The position numbers and the translations under genes are program-made. A stretch of 15,862 nucleotides of DNA. Origin: Acidobacteriota bacterium. GTDB lineage: Bacteria; Acidobacteriota; Terriglobia; Terriglobales; Acidobacteriaceae. The stretch is taken from assembly GCA_021799405.1 (NCBI GenBank), contig JAJZAL010000117.1, forward strand, positions 1 to 15,862. Direction: 5' to 3'. The stretch's first letter is position 1. Each line of letters starts with the position of its first letter. Below, piece by piece: positions 1-7,421 of the stretch. The notes beneath the pieces were generated by a model. That model was not told the origin of the DNA. It was given only the letters and a program-made list of their open reading frames with translations, and did no database searches.

Positions 1-102
1 TTCCAGGATCGCTATACCCATTTTGAGACTCTTCAGGGCCGCTGCCCCCTGTTGGTCGCATCGGCTGTAGAGTCGCCACTTCGGGGCGCAATTATCCTGG
101 AA
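1..102. repeat. Nested inverted repeats at window edge
   Basis: Four inverted repeats lie inside each other or side by side. TTCCAGGAT (1-9) pairs with ATCCTGGAA (94-102). GACTCT (27-32) pairs with AGAGTC (69-74). CAGGG (34-38) pairs with CCCTG (47-51). CGCC (74-77) pairs with GGCG (85-88). Together they could fold into a branched structure closed by the 9-bp outer stem. The region is downstream of the minus-strand gene ending at 129, so it could be that transcript's 3' end or an independent structured RNA. I recognise no RNA family, there is no T-run typical of an intrinsic terminator, and the structure may continue left of the window. Confidence 0.3.
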
Positions 103-128
103 TCGCTCTAGCAGTGACTCGAAGCGGG

Positions 129-1118
129 TTAGTTGCGCTGGACTGGATGGTGTGCCGAACCGTGCACCGAGCCGGCAGCAGATCCACTGGCGGAGGCGTT
201 CGAATTGGCTGAGGTAACATCCATGTTCATCTGTGTGCCGCTGTCGAGTGCGAAGTTGCGGCGGGTGGAGCTGAACGTTCCACTGTCGGTGCTGCCGGCC
301 GAACTGGACATGAGGACACCGGGCAGATGCGGAACGGGCATAGGTGTGCCGGAAACTACGCTCATGGCGTGCTCACTGGCCATGGCATCGCCCATGGCAC
401 TGGCGTCCATCCCGCGAGCCATGCCGGCTCCCATGCGTCCTGCTGCATTGAGATTGTTGTTCATCATGGCTGTTCCTTGGCCGACGGCGCCGCCGGCGCC
501 GTGCAGGGCGCCACCCACCATTCCACCACCAACCAGCCCTCCGCCCGGAGGCGCAGGGGCTGCCATGGCGCCGCCCCCAGCCATTCCGCCACCTCCCATG
601 GGTCCGGCATTCATGCCACTCATGGTATTGGCGTCGGCCATCGCGGAGGGGGCAGAAACAGAGGTTAGAACGGCATGAATGGGAATGGATCGGCCATGGC
701 GAAGGATCGCGTGGTCGAAAGTGAAGGCAAGCTGGGCCGCGTGTTGATTACGGGAGCGCGCCTGAACGTGTGTGACCCGTCCGAGGAGCCGGGTGCCGCG
801 AGGCAGCTTTACACCATTCGGAAGCCGCGCCGCGCGGGTGGTCTTTGCAAAGACCTTGTCGCCCACCCTGGTGTGCCGGGTGTCGATTCGCCTGGTTAAT
901 TCGGCGGAAAGGTGGGTGGCCTCGGCCGCCTGAGCGGAAGCCTGCCCCGCCTGAGCCGCGGCATTTGCCGCCTGGCTGGTTTGTGCCTGTGCTGCACTGT
1001 GGGAGACCGCCGCGTTGGCGGATTGCGAAGCTTGAGCTGCCGCTGCAGCGGGCATCGATTGAGCGTGCAGCGTAAGAGCGAAAAACGCGATTGGGAAAAT
1101 CGAGAACAGCTTTTTCAT
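129..1118 (-). CDS. Secreted Ala/Gly/Met-rich protein, paralogue A
   Basis: This is a 329-residue protein of unknown function. Residues 1-20 form a Sec signal peptide (MKK start, hydrophobic core, cut near HAQ-S). An Ala/Gln/Ser-rich linker follows (about 22-68). A compact predicted beta domain lies at about 70-155, with the motifs VGDKVFAKT, LPRGTRLLGRV, FTFDHA and IPIHAVLT. A low-complexity Gly/Met/Ala region runs from about 160 to 250, and the tail is rich in Ser, Ala and Asn. The 70-155 domain is shared with the gene ending at 1346, so the two are paralogues. The start is supported by AGGAGG (complement of 1125-1130), 6 bases before the ATG. Export to periplasm or surface is inferred. I do not know a function for the family. 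Confidence 0.8.
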   Translation of the reverse strand: MKKLFSIFPIAFFALTLHAQSMPAAAAAQASQSANAAVSHSAAQAQTSQAANAAAQAGQASAQAAEATHLSAELTRRIDTRHTRVGDKVFAKTTRAARLPNGVKLPRGTRLLGRVTHVQARSRNQHAAQLAFTFDHAILRHGRSIPIHAVLTSVSAPSAMADANTMSGMNAGPMGGGGMAGGGAMAAPAPPGGGLVGGGMVGGALHGAGGAVGQGTAMMNNNLNAAGRMGAGMARGMDASAMGDAMASEHAMSVVSGTPMPVPHLPGVLMSSSAGSTDSGTFSSTRRNFALDSGTQMNMDVTSANSNASASGSAAGSVHGSAHHPVQRN

Positions 1119-1262
1119 GGATTGCCTCCTGACAGATGGAGAGATCGTGATACGTCATTCAGCTTTGGAGATAAAAGTGGAATTCCGGAATACGGCTTCC
1201 GAAATTTTGCTCGATGAACTTATATGCAGAGGTCTTGAGAATAGTTGCCTGTTCGGGGCAGG

Positions 1263-1290
1263 AGAAAAGGCCCCTTGGGCAAGGGGCCCT
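1263..1290 (-). terminator. Rho-independent terminator after paralogue B
   Basis: GGCCCCTT (1269-1276) and AAGGGGCC (1281-1288) form a perfect 8-bp GC-rich stem with a 4-base loop. On the minus strand the stem is followed directly by TTTT (complement of 1265-1268). It lies about 57 bases past the stop of the gene 1346-2086. It therefore separates that transcript from the paralogue at 129-1118, which would need its own promoter. Confidence 0.85.
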
Positions 1291-1345
1291 GTGGAGATGA
1301 TGCGATTTCGCGTGTGTTGAATTGGCGAGATCGCGACAGGACGGG

Positions 1346-2086
1346 TTATTGAGCCGGGGCGACGTAGAGGCGCATCTGCGTGCCGTTTTCCATGTCCACG
1401 TCTTTCTTATTCTGGAAGGTGGCTTCGCCTTTTCCGGCGGTTGTGCTGGAAAGCGTGGCGCCTTTGAGCGAGATGACCGGTACACCGATGATCTGCAACG
1501 TGGAGCCCTGGATGCGGATCGTGCCGCTGTTGGTCACTTGCTTGTGCTTGACGGAATTGGCTCCGGTTTCCTGGCTTTCAACGGATTGCATCATCTGCCG
1601 ATCCTGGGCCATGCCAGCTCCGGCATCGGGCATAATATTGCCGCGTGTCATGTCGCTGGTGATGGGTCTTCCGTCAGCGTTGAGGATGAGGTTGGGGACT
1701 TTGGCGGCAGTGACGAGCACATGCACGGGAATGGTCTTGCCGTGAACGTTCGCCGTATCGAGAGTGAAACTGACGCTTGCCGTCTTGTCATGGCCTTTGG
1801 GCTTTTCTACCGCCGTGATAGCGCCGGTGAGAGCCGTGCCACGCGGCAGGTTTGTGCCATCGGAGAGCGTTACCGATCCCATGGTCTTGAGGGTGACTTT
1901 GTCGCCCACTTTTACCTTTTTGGAGTTGATGGTGCGGGTGAGGGACGCCATTACGTTGCCGCGGGCCATGGTGTCGGCCTGGGCGGACGTGATGGCGCCC
2001 GTCTGGGCAATAGCTTGAGTTGCAAGGCCCGGGCTGAAGAGAAGGAGGACAGCAATCGCCGCGGTGCAGGTGGAAGGGAGTTTCAT
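1346..2086 (-). CDS. Secreted protein, paralogue B
   Basis: This 246-residue exported protein of unknown function has a signal peptide at residues 1-28 (hydrophobic stretch IAVLLLFSPG, cut after AIAQ). Residues 45-130 hold the same domain as the gene at 129-1118, with VGDKVTLKT, LPRGTALTGAI, VSFTLDTA and IPVHVLVT. The C-terminal half differs: it lacks the Gly/Met-rich stretch and instead has a Thr/Lys-containing region ending in a probable beta segment (MRLYVAPAQ). The start is supported by GGAGGT (complement of 2092-2097), 5 bases before the ATG. The terminator at 1263-1290 ends its transcript. The shared domain reads like a small beta-barrel, but that is inference, and no enzyme motif is visible. 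Confidence 0.82.
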   Translation of the reverse strand: MKLPSTCTAAIAVLLLFSPGLATQAIAQTGAITSAQADTMARGNVMASLTRTINSKKVKVGDKVTLKTMGSVTLSDGTNLPRGTALTGAITAVEKPKGHDKTASVSFTLDTANVHGKTIPVHVLVTAAKVPNLILNADGRPITSDMTRGNIMPDAGAGMAQDRQMMQSVESQETGANSVKHKQVTNSGTIRIQGSTLQIIGVPVISLKGATLSSTTAGKGEATFQNKKDVDMENGTQMRLYVAPAQ

Positions 2087-2192
2087 GACTTACCTCCAGG
2101 GGAGTGCGGGGTCCCCGGATTGTTGACGTACCTCATATTGTAAGCGCGAATCGGCGGGAGGATACCTTGGATAGGAGAATCCATCCGACATT

Positions 2193-2648
2193 CTACTTGC
2201 AGGCGCCGGTGCGTTTGCCCATGGCATGAAGCGCTGCGGATGAGGTCATGGGAGCATGTCCGGCGTAGGAGACGGTGGTTGTGGTGGTGCCGCTGGCGTC
2301 GAATGTGCGACCGCCGTTCGAGAAAGTCTCACGGATGCTGGAAGCGGACTTCCACTGGACGGGGCCTGCGCCGCCGGTGCAGTTGAGCTTGATGTTATAT
2401 CCACCGGCGATGGCAGTGACGGTGGGTGCGGTGCACGATTGGTTGGCGGTGCCGGACTGCCAGGTTTGCCCAGCGCTTTGAGCGCAGATGCTGACCTGGC
2501 GGTGAACCGGGTTGCCCACGGAAGGAGTGACGGTGGACTCGATTTGCCATTCGCCGGGCTGGAACACGGTGTTGGGAGATTGAGCTTGCGCAGGAGGGAA
2601 CAGGATGAGGAGAATCGATGCGGTCAGGCAAACTTTCAGAAGCTTCAT
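2193..2648 (-). CDS. DUF3617-type small secreted protein
   Basis: This is a 151-residue protein with a clear signal peptide (1-22, cut after AQA). The mature part starts with the FQPGEWQIES motif typical of DUF3617 proteins. It has four cysteines (55, 72, 90, 150), as expected for two disulfides in the periplasm, and ends in the family-like motif MGKRTGAC. Members of this family are periplasmic and mostly of unknown role. It is the third minus-strand gene in a row for a small exported protein. The ATG at 2648 has no good Shine-Dalgarno sequence upstream, but the signal peptide fixes the start well. The family call rests on the N-terminal motif and the cysteine pattern. Confidence 0.75.
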   Translation of the reverse strand: MKLLKVCLTASILLILFPPAQAQSPNTVFQPGEWQIESTVTPSVGNPVHRQVSICAQSAGQTWQSGTANQSCTAPTVTAIAGGYNIKLNCTGGAGPVQWKSASSIRETFSNGGRTFDASGTTTTTVSYAGHAPMTSSAALHAMGKRTGACK

Positions 2649-2888
2649 ATTGGCGTGCAGATTAACACAGCCGGGACAGGCTGGGAAATGAGCAAGGGGA
2701 ATGGGTCAGTCGTCTCCGGGGCGGGGCTCAAAACTGCGAATGTCAGGGGTCCAGGCTTGGCGATGATCGAGTCTCCCCCGTACTTTTGATCAACCGCACT
2801 CGATTACACTTATTTTCGACCTTGATACATGGCGGTATGAAAGCGTTTTGTTTGCGCAAGACCGTGTTTCTGGAGCCGGAATCAGGAA

Positions 2889-3240
2889 ATGAGTGGCAAT
2901 CACCTGATGGTCGTGCAGAGCGGATGGCCGACACAGGTACTGAACGCGACTCTGGCCGCGGTGGTTGATGAAGCGCGGAGGACGTGGGGATTTGATCGCA
3001 TCATGGGATCGTGTTCGGGGACGCGCGGTCTGATCGGCCGGGGTGCAAGGGTTGTTGCCGGGCCGCAATGGGGAAATGGTGTCGCTGCTTCCGTCAGACA
3101 AGGATCAAGACGCGCAATATGAGTTCGTAAGGTTTGAAGATGTGGCTGGCATCGAGCGGGCTATTCCTTTGGCGTGGCTGGGGAGCAGCGTGACCGCGAT
3201 TCTCTCACGCAGCGGCGCACGAGTGGAAAGGAGAACGAAT
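2889..3240 (+). pseudogene. 6-phosphofructokinase remnant (both ends, middle lost)
   Basis: Reading from ATG 2889, the first roughly 55 codons match the N-terminus of PPi-type/bacterial phosphofructokinases: SGNHLMVVQSGWPTQVLNAT, then a helix ending in VVDEAR, then IMGSCSGTRGL. The family's nucleotide-loop pair Gly-Gly (SGGPT) is changed to Gly-Trp here. From about 3043, in a different frame, the sequence matches the C-terminal end of the same family: GRNGEMVSL, then YEFVRFEDVAGIERAIPLAWL. Around 300 codons that should lie between them are missing, and the junction is out of frame. The first frame stops at 3120-3122. The gene cannot make an active enzyme. Assignment to PFK is from recognised motifs; the deletion size comes from the usual family length of about 400 residues. 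Confidence 0.72.
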
Positions 3241-3273
3241 GTGGTAAACACGGCATCAAAAGGGGGGCGACGC

Positions 3274-3450
3274 ATGACAGAGGGTCTTGGCTGCCATCAT
3301 GCGCGGGAAGAGATTCAGCGGCGCATCCTGTCGGGCGAAAGCAAGCCGGGTGAGCGTCTGAGCCAGCAGAGCCTGGTACGGTAACGCGTCGTGGGCGCGA
3401 GCCGCGCGATTCAGGAACAGGCCAGCAAGGGCAAGGACGTGCCAAGGTGG
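3274..3450 (+). pseudogene. GntR-family regulator fragment
   Basis: From ATG 3274 (GGGGGG 6 bases upstream) the reading frame contains HAREEIQRRILSGESKPGERLSQQSLV, written here in part as EEIQRRILSGE and KPGERLSQQ. This is the N-terminal winged-helix start of GntR/FadR-type regulators. It stops at TAA 3382-3384. Reading through the stop in the same frame gives VVGASRAIQEQASKGKDV, which still resembles the recognition helix (LGxSRxPVxEALxxL) but is damaged. Nothing of the rest of the wing or of the ligand-binding domain is visible before the next gene at 3525. The fragment directly follows the PFK remnant, so the two probably belonged to one sugar-metabolism operon. Confidence 0.68.
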
Positions 3451-3524
3451 GTAGGTTGAGCCATTCAGGAATCGCTCCAGGGGGAAAAGGGCAGTTAACC
3501 TGAGACAGTAGAGGTGGGAGAAAA

Positions 3525-4649
3525 ATGGACAGCAGATGTTCGTTTCCACAGTTTGAACGCGGCGAGGAACTGGCGGGGAAGCGCCGCCGCCTGCAGGAAT
3601 TTTTCGTAGCGCGTGGCCTGGATGGCCTGCTCGTTTCCCGCCTTGAGAACATCGCGTGGGCAACGGCGGGACTCGTGGATGTCCGTATCGGCCTGCCAAG
3701 AGAAACCGGCGCCGCCAGCCTGCTCTTCACGCGCGAAGGCGCCTACTATCTGACGACGAACAATGAGGCACCCCGTCTGGCCAGGGAAGAATTTGCTTCG
3801 CTGGACTATCAACCGCTTTTCCAGCCCTGGTATGTTCCCGACCTGGAGAGCCTGATTCGCAAAGTCGTTGGCAGCGGGAAGGTTGGCGCGGACAATCCGG
3901 GCACGGCATTTCCGTTTGTGCCCATGAACTCGCTGCGGCTTGCTCTCACAGAGTCAGAAGTCGAGCGATATCGCTGGCTCGGCGAAAATGTCGCCAACGT
4001 AGTTACAGAGACTTTGCACAACCTGAAGCCGGGCATGACAGAGGCGGCGATGCAGGCGATGATTGGAGGCGGACTGTTGGCGCAAGGCATACTTCCCAGC
4101 GTCCTGCTTACAGCCGTGGATGAGCGCATTCGCAATTTTAGGCATGCTGTGCCTCGGAATGGCGTGCTGCAGCGATTTGGCATGTTGAATGTTTGCGCCC
4201 GGAGGTGGGGACTCTGCGTATCGATGACTCGTTTTGTTCATTTCGGTGCGATGCCCACCGAACTCTCTGACAAATTTGCTGCCGCTGCGCGAGTGAACGC
4301 GAGTCTGCTTCATGCCACGCAAGAAGGAGCAACGGCTGAAGATCTCTTCGTTGTCGCGCACGAGGCCTATGCGGCGGAGGGCTATGCAGAAGAGGAGAAG
4401 ATGCATCATCAGGGGGGCGCAACCGGCTACTGGGAGCGCGAGTGGATCGCGCGACCTGGCGCTACTGACCGCGTGCTAGCCATACAGGCGATGGCCTGGA
4501 ACCCTAGTATTCAAGGAGCCAAGGCAGAAGATACCGTCGTTCTGCAGAATGGGAGGCTGGAGATATTGACGAGCACGCCCACACTGCCCTTGATCGAAAC
4601 ACATCTCGGTGGGACGACCTATCACTCTGCCGGCGTATTACTGGCCTGA
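3525..4649 (+). CDS. M24-family (aminopeptidase P/creatinase fold) protein, metal ligands missing
   Basis: This is a 374-residue cytoplasmic protein with no signal peptide. Residues about 15-140 look like a creatinase N-terminal domain (GLDGLLVSRLENIAWATAG). Residues about 145-345 look like the pita-bread M24 domain (ESEVERYRWLGENVANV, NLKPGMTEAAMQ). Active M24 enzymes bind two metals through D-D-H-E-E. Here the Asp pair region reads CARRWGLCVSMTRFVHFG (224-241) without the aspartates, and the first Glu region reads QAMAWNPSI. Only the last Glu (335, in GAKAEDTVVL) and a His pair (294-295, MHHQGGATGY) remain. The conserved look of these replacements suggests a distinct M24 subgroup rather than decay. 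The start has GAGG/GGGAG just upstream. It follows the broken PFK and GntR genes and converges on the GH2 gene 24 bases away. Confidence 0.8.
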   Translation: MDSRCSFPQFERGEELAGKRRRLQEFFVARGLDGLLVSRLENIAWATAGLVDVRIGLPRETGAASLLFTREGAYYLTTNNEAPRLAREEFASLDYQPLFQPWYVPDLESLIRKVVGSGKVGADNPGTAFPFVPMNSLRLALTESEVERYRWLGENVANVVTETLHNLKPGMTEAAMQAMIGGGLLAQGILPSVLLTAVDERIRNFRHAVPRNGVLQRFGMLNVCARRWGLCVSMTRFVHFGAMPTELSDKFAAAARVNASLLHATQEGATAEDLFVVAHEAYAAEGYAEEEKMHHQGGATGYWEREWIARPGATDRVLAIQAMAWNPSIQGAKAEDTVVLQNGRLEILTSTPTLPLIETHLGGTTYHSAGVLLA

Positions 4650-4673
4650 CGAGAGGGAGGTGGTGCCATCGCC

Positions 4674-7091
4674 TTAGATGGAGCCTTCTGCTCTCAATTC
4701 AGGCTTGTGCGCGATCATCTCGACGGTGGCTCTCCCAAGCCTGGAATGAGTGGCTACCACTCGAATGTGTCCAACATGGTTTGGGAGAGTCTTCACGAAA
4801 ACTGCCGCGGCGCCACCGGTTGACCCCAGATCGAATGGATTATTCCCGACAATGACGCCGGGGCCGTGCAGGCGGAGGGTCACCGTGCCGTCGGCGAATG
4901 CGCGCGGTGCTCCGTACTTATCCACGCAGGCAAACATCAGGCGAGTGGCATCGGATCCATCTGCGTTGAGATGTGTGTCATCAGCGCGCAATACGAAGCG
5001 ATCCTCGGCGGGATTCGACGAAAACGAACGGGAAAGCACAAGTTTGTCGTTGACGTAGCCGTCGATGCGTAGCTCAGGCAGGCCGGCGCCATCCAGTTCA
5101 AGGTTGGCAAAAAAAGGCGCATATTTCAGGTTGGGATATTCTTCTTTATCGGGCTGCAGGACCGAGTGGTGCTTGCGGCCGATGAATAATTCGAGCCGGT
5201 TACAGTTGGAGAATATGGCGGCATTCTGTCCTGGCCCAGATGGAGTGCGTGGGCCGAAATCCCAATAGAAAGACGGAGCAATAACGGGCCGGATGACGGG
5301 ATCCACCTGTGACAAATAGAAAGATGCACCCAGTTTTGGAATTCGGAAAACGTCGGAAACTCCGGGGTACTTGACGCCGTGATAGTCGCCCAGAAGACTG
5401 GCGTATTCGAAAGCGCACCAGGCAATTAATCCAGAACAGCGCGGGTAGTTTCCGGCCTTGCTGTGAGCCTGTGCATGAAATATTGCCTGTTCCTGCTGTA
5501 GAAATGGATCGCCGGCACGCCGGTAATAGTTTGTAAATCCCTTGCCGGTGTTGTAATTGAACTGACCGACAGCCTCGGTGATCAGATACGGGACTCCAGT
5601 AACTGGCGGATAGATTCCGACTACACCCGGAGATTCGAAGTGATAATCATCGAAGGCGAATACATCCTGATGCCATTCGGTTTTCCATGTCCTTTTGGAC
5701 GCTCCGGTCATCGTTCCGGAAGTAGGTCGTGTCTCGTCCAGGGACTTTGCGAGCTCGCGAGTACGAAGATATAAAGCAGGATCATTACGGGACTCATTGA
5801 TGCGTACACCCCAGATGATGACGGCGGGGTGATTCCGGTCGCGTCGTACCATATCCCCGACGTCGCGAATCGCCAGTTCCTGCCAACTCTCATTTCCAAT
5901 GTACTGCCATCCGGGCAGCTCCTCCCAGACCATGAGCCCAAGCTCGTCGCAGGCATCGAGAAAAGCCTCCGACTGCGGGTAATGCGAGCAGCGGACCATG
6001 TTGCAATTGAAATCGCGACGCAGAATTTCAGCGTCTCTGCGCAACAGGCGTTTGGGAGCCGCATACCCCAAATAGGGATACAACTCATGCCGGTCCAGTC
6101 CGAAGATATTGAGTTTGTGGCCGTTCAGAAAGAATCCATCCACATCAAAGCGAGCTTCGCGAAAGCCGATCCTGGTGCGACAGGTATGCAGTGGTTTTTC
6201 ATCGACAAAAAGAGTCACCAGAATGTTGTATAAGTGCGGGTTCTCGACATCCCAAAGTGTGACATTGCCGAGATCGTCGATGTAAACGTTGATTTCCTGT
6301 TCCGGCCGATCGAGCCAGGTGTCCTGCGATGTACTGGCGATGGTTCGACCCGATTCCTGGAGATCGGCCACCAGGCGAACCCGTTTTGGCAAAGGCGCGT
6401 CCGAGTTTAGTTTGCAAGTGACATCCAGCGTGCGGTTCGGACTGAGGGGATTCAGGGAGCGCGCGAATACATCCTGAATGAAGATGCGAGGAACCGCATG
6501 AAGATAGACAGAACCGTTGATACCACCCGGTAACAGGTAGTCGATCGAAGCGGGACCACGCGCGGAGCCTGATGGGGGTGCGTTTAACCAGCGGGAGTCA
6601 ACTGCGACGGCCAGCAGGTTGTTGTCAGGTTGCAAGAGAGTTGTCACTTCGTACTGAAATGGAAGATAGCCGCCAAGATGTTTGGGCAAGGTGTGCCCAT
6701 TCAGGGTTGGAGCGGCGCCCGCCATGACCCGTTCGAACTCGATGAAAAAGCGCAGTCCCTCTCGATTGGCAGGCGTTTGAAAATGGCGGCGGTATACCCA
6801 ATCGGCTTCCCATGCAGAGGGGTTCCAGTTATCCCATGACAGCCCGGTGACACAGTGAGGCAATGCGATCGTGGAAAAGCTCGCATCGTCGAATCCAGGC
6901 TGAACGGCTTCCGGTTGCAGCTTGCCCCCAAAGAGCCAGTTTTGATCGAGCCGATAGGTGCGAGAGGCCGGCCCTCTGGAGCGATCATTGCCGATGGAAG
7001 CTTCCAGCACCGGTGTATAGACGAGTGCGGCCGTTGCGGCACAGCCTTGCATGAACCGGCGACGGGAAATCTGTTTTCTCTCCTCAGCCAA
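4674..7091 (-). CDS. Glycoside hydrolase family 2, Tat-exported
   Basis: This 805-residue GH2 enzyme (beta-galactosidase/beta-glucuronidase/beta-mannosidase group) hydrolyses terminal beta-glycosides. A twin-arginine signal (SRRRFMQG, residues 9-16, then a hydrophobic stretch) predicts folded export. The sugar-binding jelly roll is at about 45-200, the Ig-like domain about 205-310 and the TIM barrel about 312-600. The acid/base is Glu433 in WGVRINES and the probable nucleophile is Glu506 in PYLITEAV. The substrate-site motif MVRCSHYPQ (365-373) is present. C-terminal beta domains (about 620-800) end with VIVGNNPFDLGS. The start codon is TTG: AGGAG (complement of 7099-7103) lies 7 bases upstream, and no in-frame ATG is near. 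Substrate cannot be read from sequence alone. It converges on the M24 gene. Confidence 0.93.
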   Translation of the reverse strand: MAEERKQISRRRFMQGCAATAALVYTPVLEASIGNDRSRGPASRTYRLDQNWLFGGKLQPEAVQPGFDDASFSTIALPHCVTGLSWDNWNPSAWEADWVYRRHFQTPANREGLRFFIEFERVMAGAAPTLNGHTLPKHLGGYLPFQYEVTTLLQPDNNLLAVAVDSRWLNAPPSGSARGPASIDYLLPGGINGSVYLHAVPRIFIQDVFARSLNPLSPNRTLDVTCKLNSDAPLPKRVRLVADLQESGRTIASTSQDTWLDRPEQEINVYIDDLGNVTLWDVENPHLYNILVTLFVDEKPLHTCRTRIGFREARFDVDGFFLNGHKLNIFGLDRHELYPYLGYAAPKRLLRRDAEILRRDFNCNMVRCSHYPQSEAFLDACDELGLMVWEELPGWQYIGNESWQELAIRDVGDMVRRDRNHPAVIIWGVRINESRNDPALYLRTRELAKSLDETRPTSGTMTGASKRTWKTEWHQDVFAFDDYHFESPGVVGIYPPVTGVPYLITEAVGQFNYNTGKGFTNYYRRAGDPFLQQEQAIFHAQAHSKAGNYPRCSGLIAWCAFEYASLLGDYHGVKYPGVSDVFRIPKLGASFYLSQVDPVIRPVIAPSFYWDFGPRTPSGPGQNAAIFSNCNRLELFIGRKHHSVLQPDKEEYPNLKYAPFFANLELDGAGLPELRIDGYVNDKLVLSRSFSSNPAEDRFVLRADDTHLNADGSDATRLMFACVDKYGAPRAFADGTVTLRLHGPGVIVGNNPFDLGSTGGAAAVFVKTLPNHVGHIRVVATHSRLGRATVEMIAHKPELRAEGSI

Positions 7092-7299
7092 CTGACAGCT
7101 CCTATCATTCAGCTTGATGCAAAGGTTTATTGTGAATGCGTAAATTCAATTAAAGCGTCCCCCAGGCGATCGCGATTGCTGGTATTCGAACAATTCCGCG
7201 CCCGATTTGGCCGTGGAGCCCAGGTGTCGCAGCGATCCCATGAAAGTGGCCGGTTCAAGTCTCGGAAAGTATAAAAGTGTTCCAGGAGAAGGTCAATCG
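7092..7299. other. Intergenic region upstream of the GH2 gene
   Basis: This stretch must hold the GH2 gene's promoter on the minus strand. I see no convincing -35/-10 pair there. TTGAAT-like and AT-rich bits (around 7133-7160) are too weak to call. The Shine-Dalgarno of the TTG-started GH2 gene is at 7099-7103. On the plus strand a TATAAA (7270-7275) lies upstream of the possible small ORF starting at 7300 but lacks a recognisable -35. Confidence 0.4.
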
Positions 7300-7410
7300 A
7301 TGCGAATCGATTACTATAACGAGGAGCAACCCTGCGTTCGCAAGATCGCTGCGAAGGCAGGGTTTGTCTACTTACCGCTTGGGTTTTGCCCTGGACTTTG
7401 TTCCGCCTGA
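7300..7410 (+). CDS. Possible 36-residue ORF
   Basis: ATG 7300 opens a 36-codon frame (MRIDYYNEEQPCVRKIAAKA..., ending in CPGLCSA). AGGAGAAGGT at about 7283-7292 is a strong Shine-Dalgarno-like sequence at a suitable distance. A TATAAA (7270-7275) lies before that. The product has three cysteines and no recognised domain, and it converges on ccmF 11 bases away. The frame also contains the long hairpin at 7330-7362, which could be its reason for existing instead of coding. With no known relative I regard it as possible, not probable. Confidence 0.25.
   Translation: MRIDYYNEEQPCVRKIAAKAGFVYLPLGFCPGLCSA
7330..7362 (-). terminator. Long hairpin, probable ccmF terminator
   Basis: The arms 7330-7342 and 7350-7362 pair over 13 bp with a single mismatch and a 7-base loop. 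The hairpin lies about 60 bases past the ccmF stop on the minus strand. After it the minus strand reads TTGCTCC, a poor T-run, so a rho-independent terminator is plausible but not textbook. On the plus strand it is followed by TTTGTCT, so it could also act in that direction. Confidence 0.4.
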
Positions 7411-7421
7411 GGGCGTCGTGA

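Noticed and set aside
1..102. TTCCAGGAT/ATCCTGGAA as terminal inverted repeats of a mobile element
   Set aside because: Only about 100 bases lie between the copies, there is no transposase and no flanking target duplication is visible.
1322..2143. Long plus-strand frame opposite paralogue B
   Set aside because: It is antisense to a gene with a signal peptide, Shine-Dalgarno and terminator; its translation has no motif and odd composition.
4660..4685. Small hairpin between the convergent M24 and GH2 genes
   Set aside because: The stem CCATC/GATGG is only 5 bp and no T-run follows on either strand.
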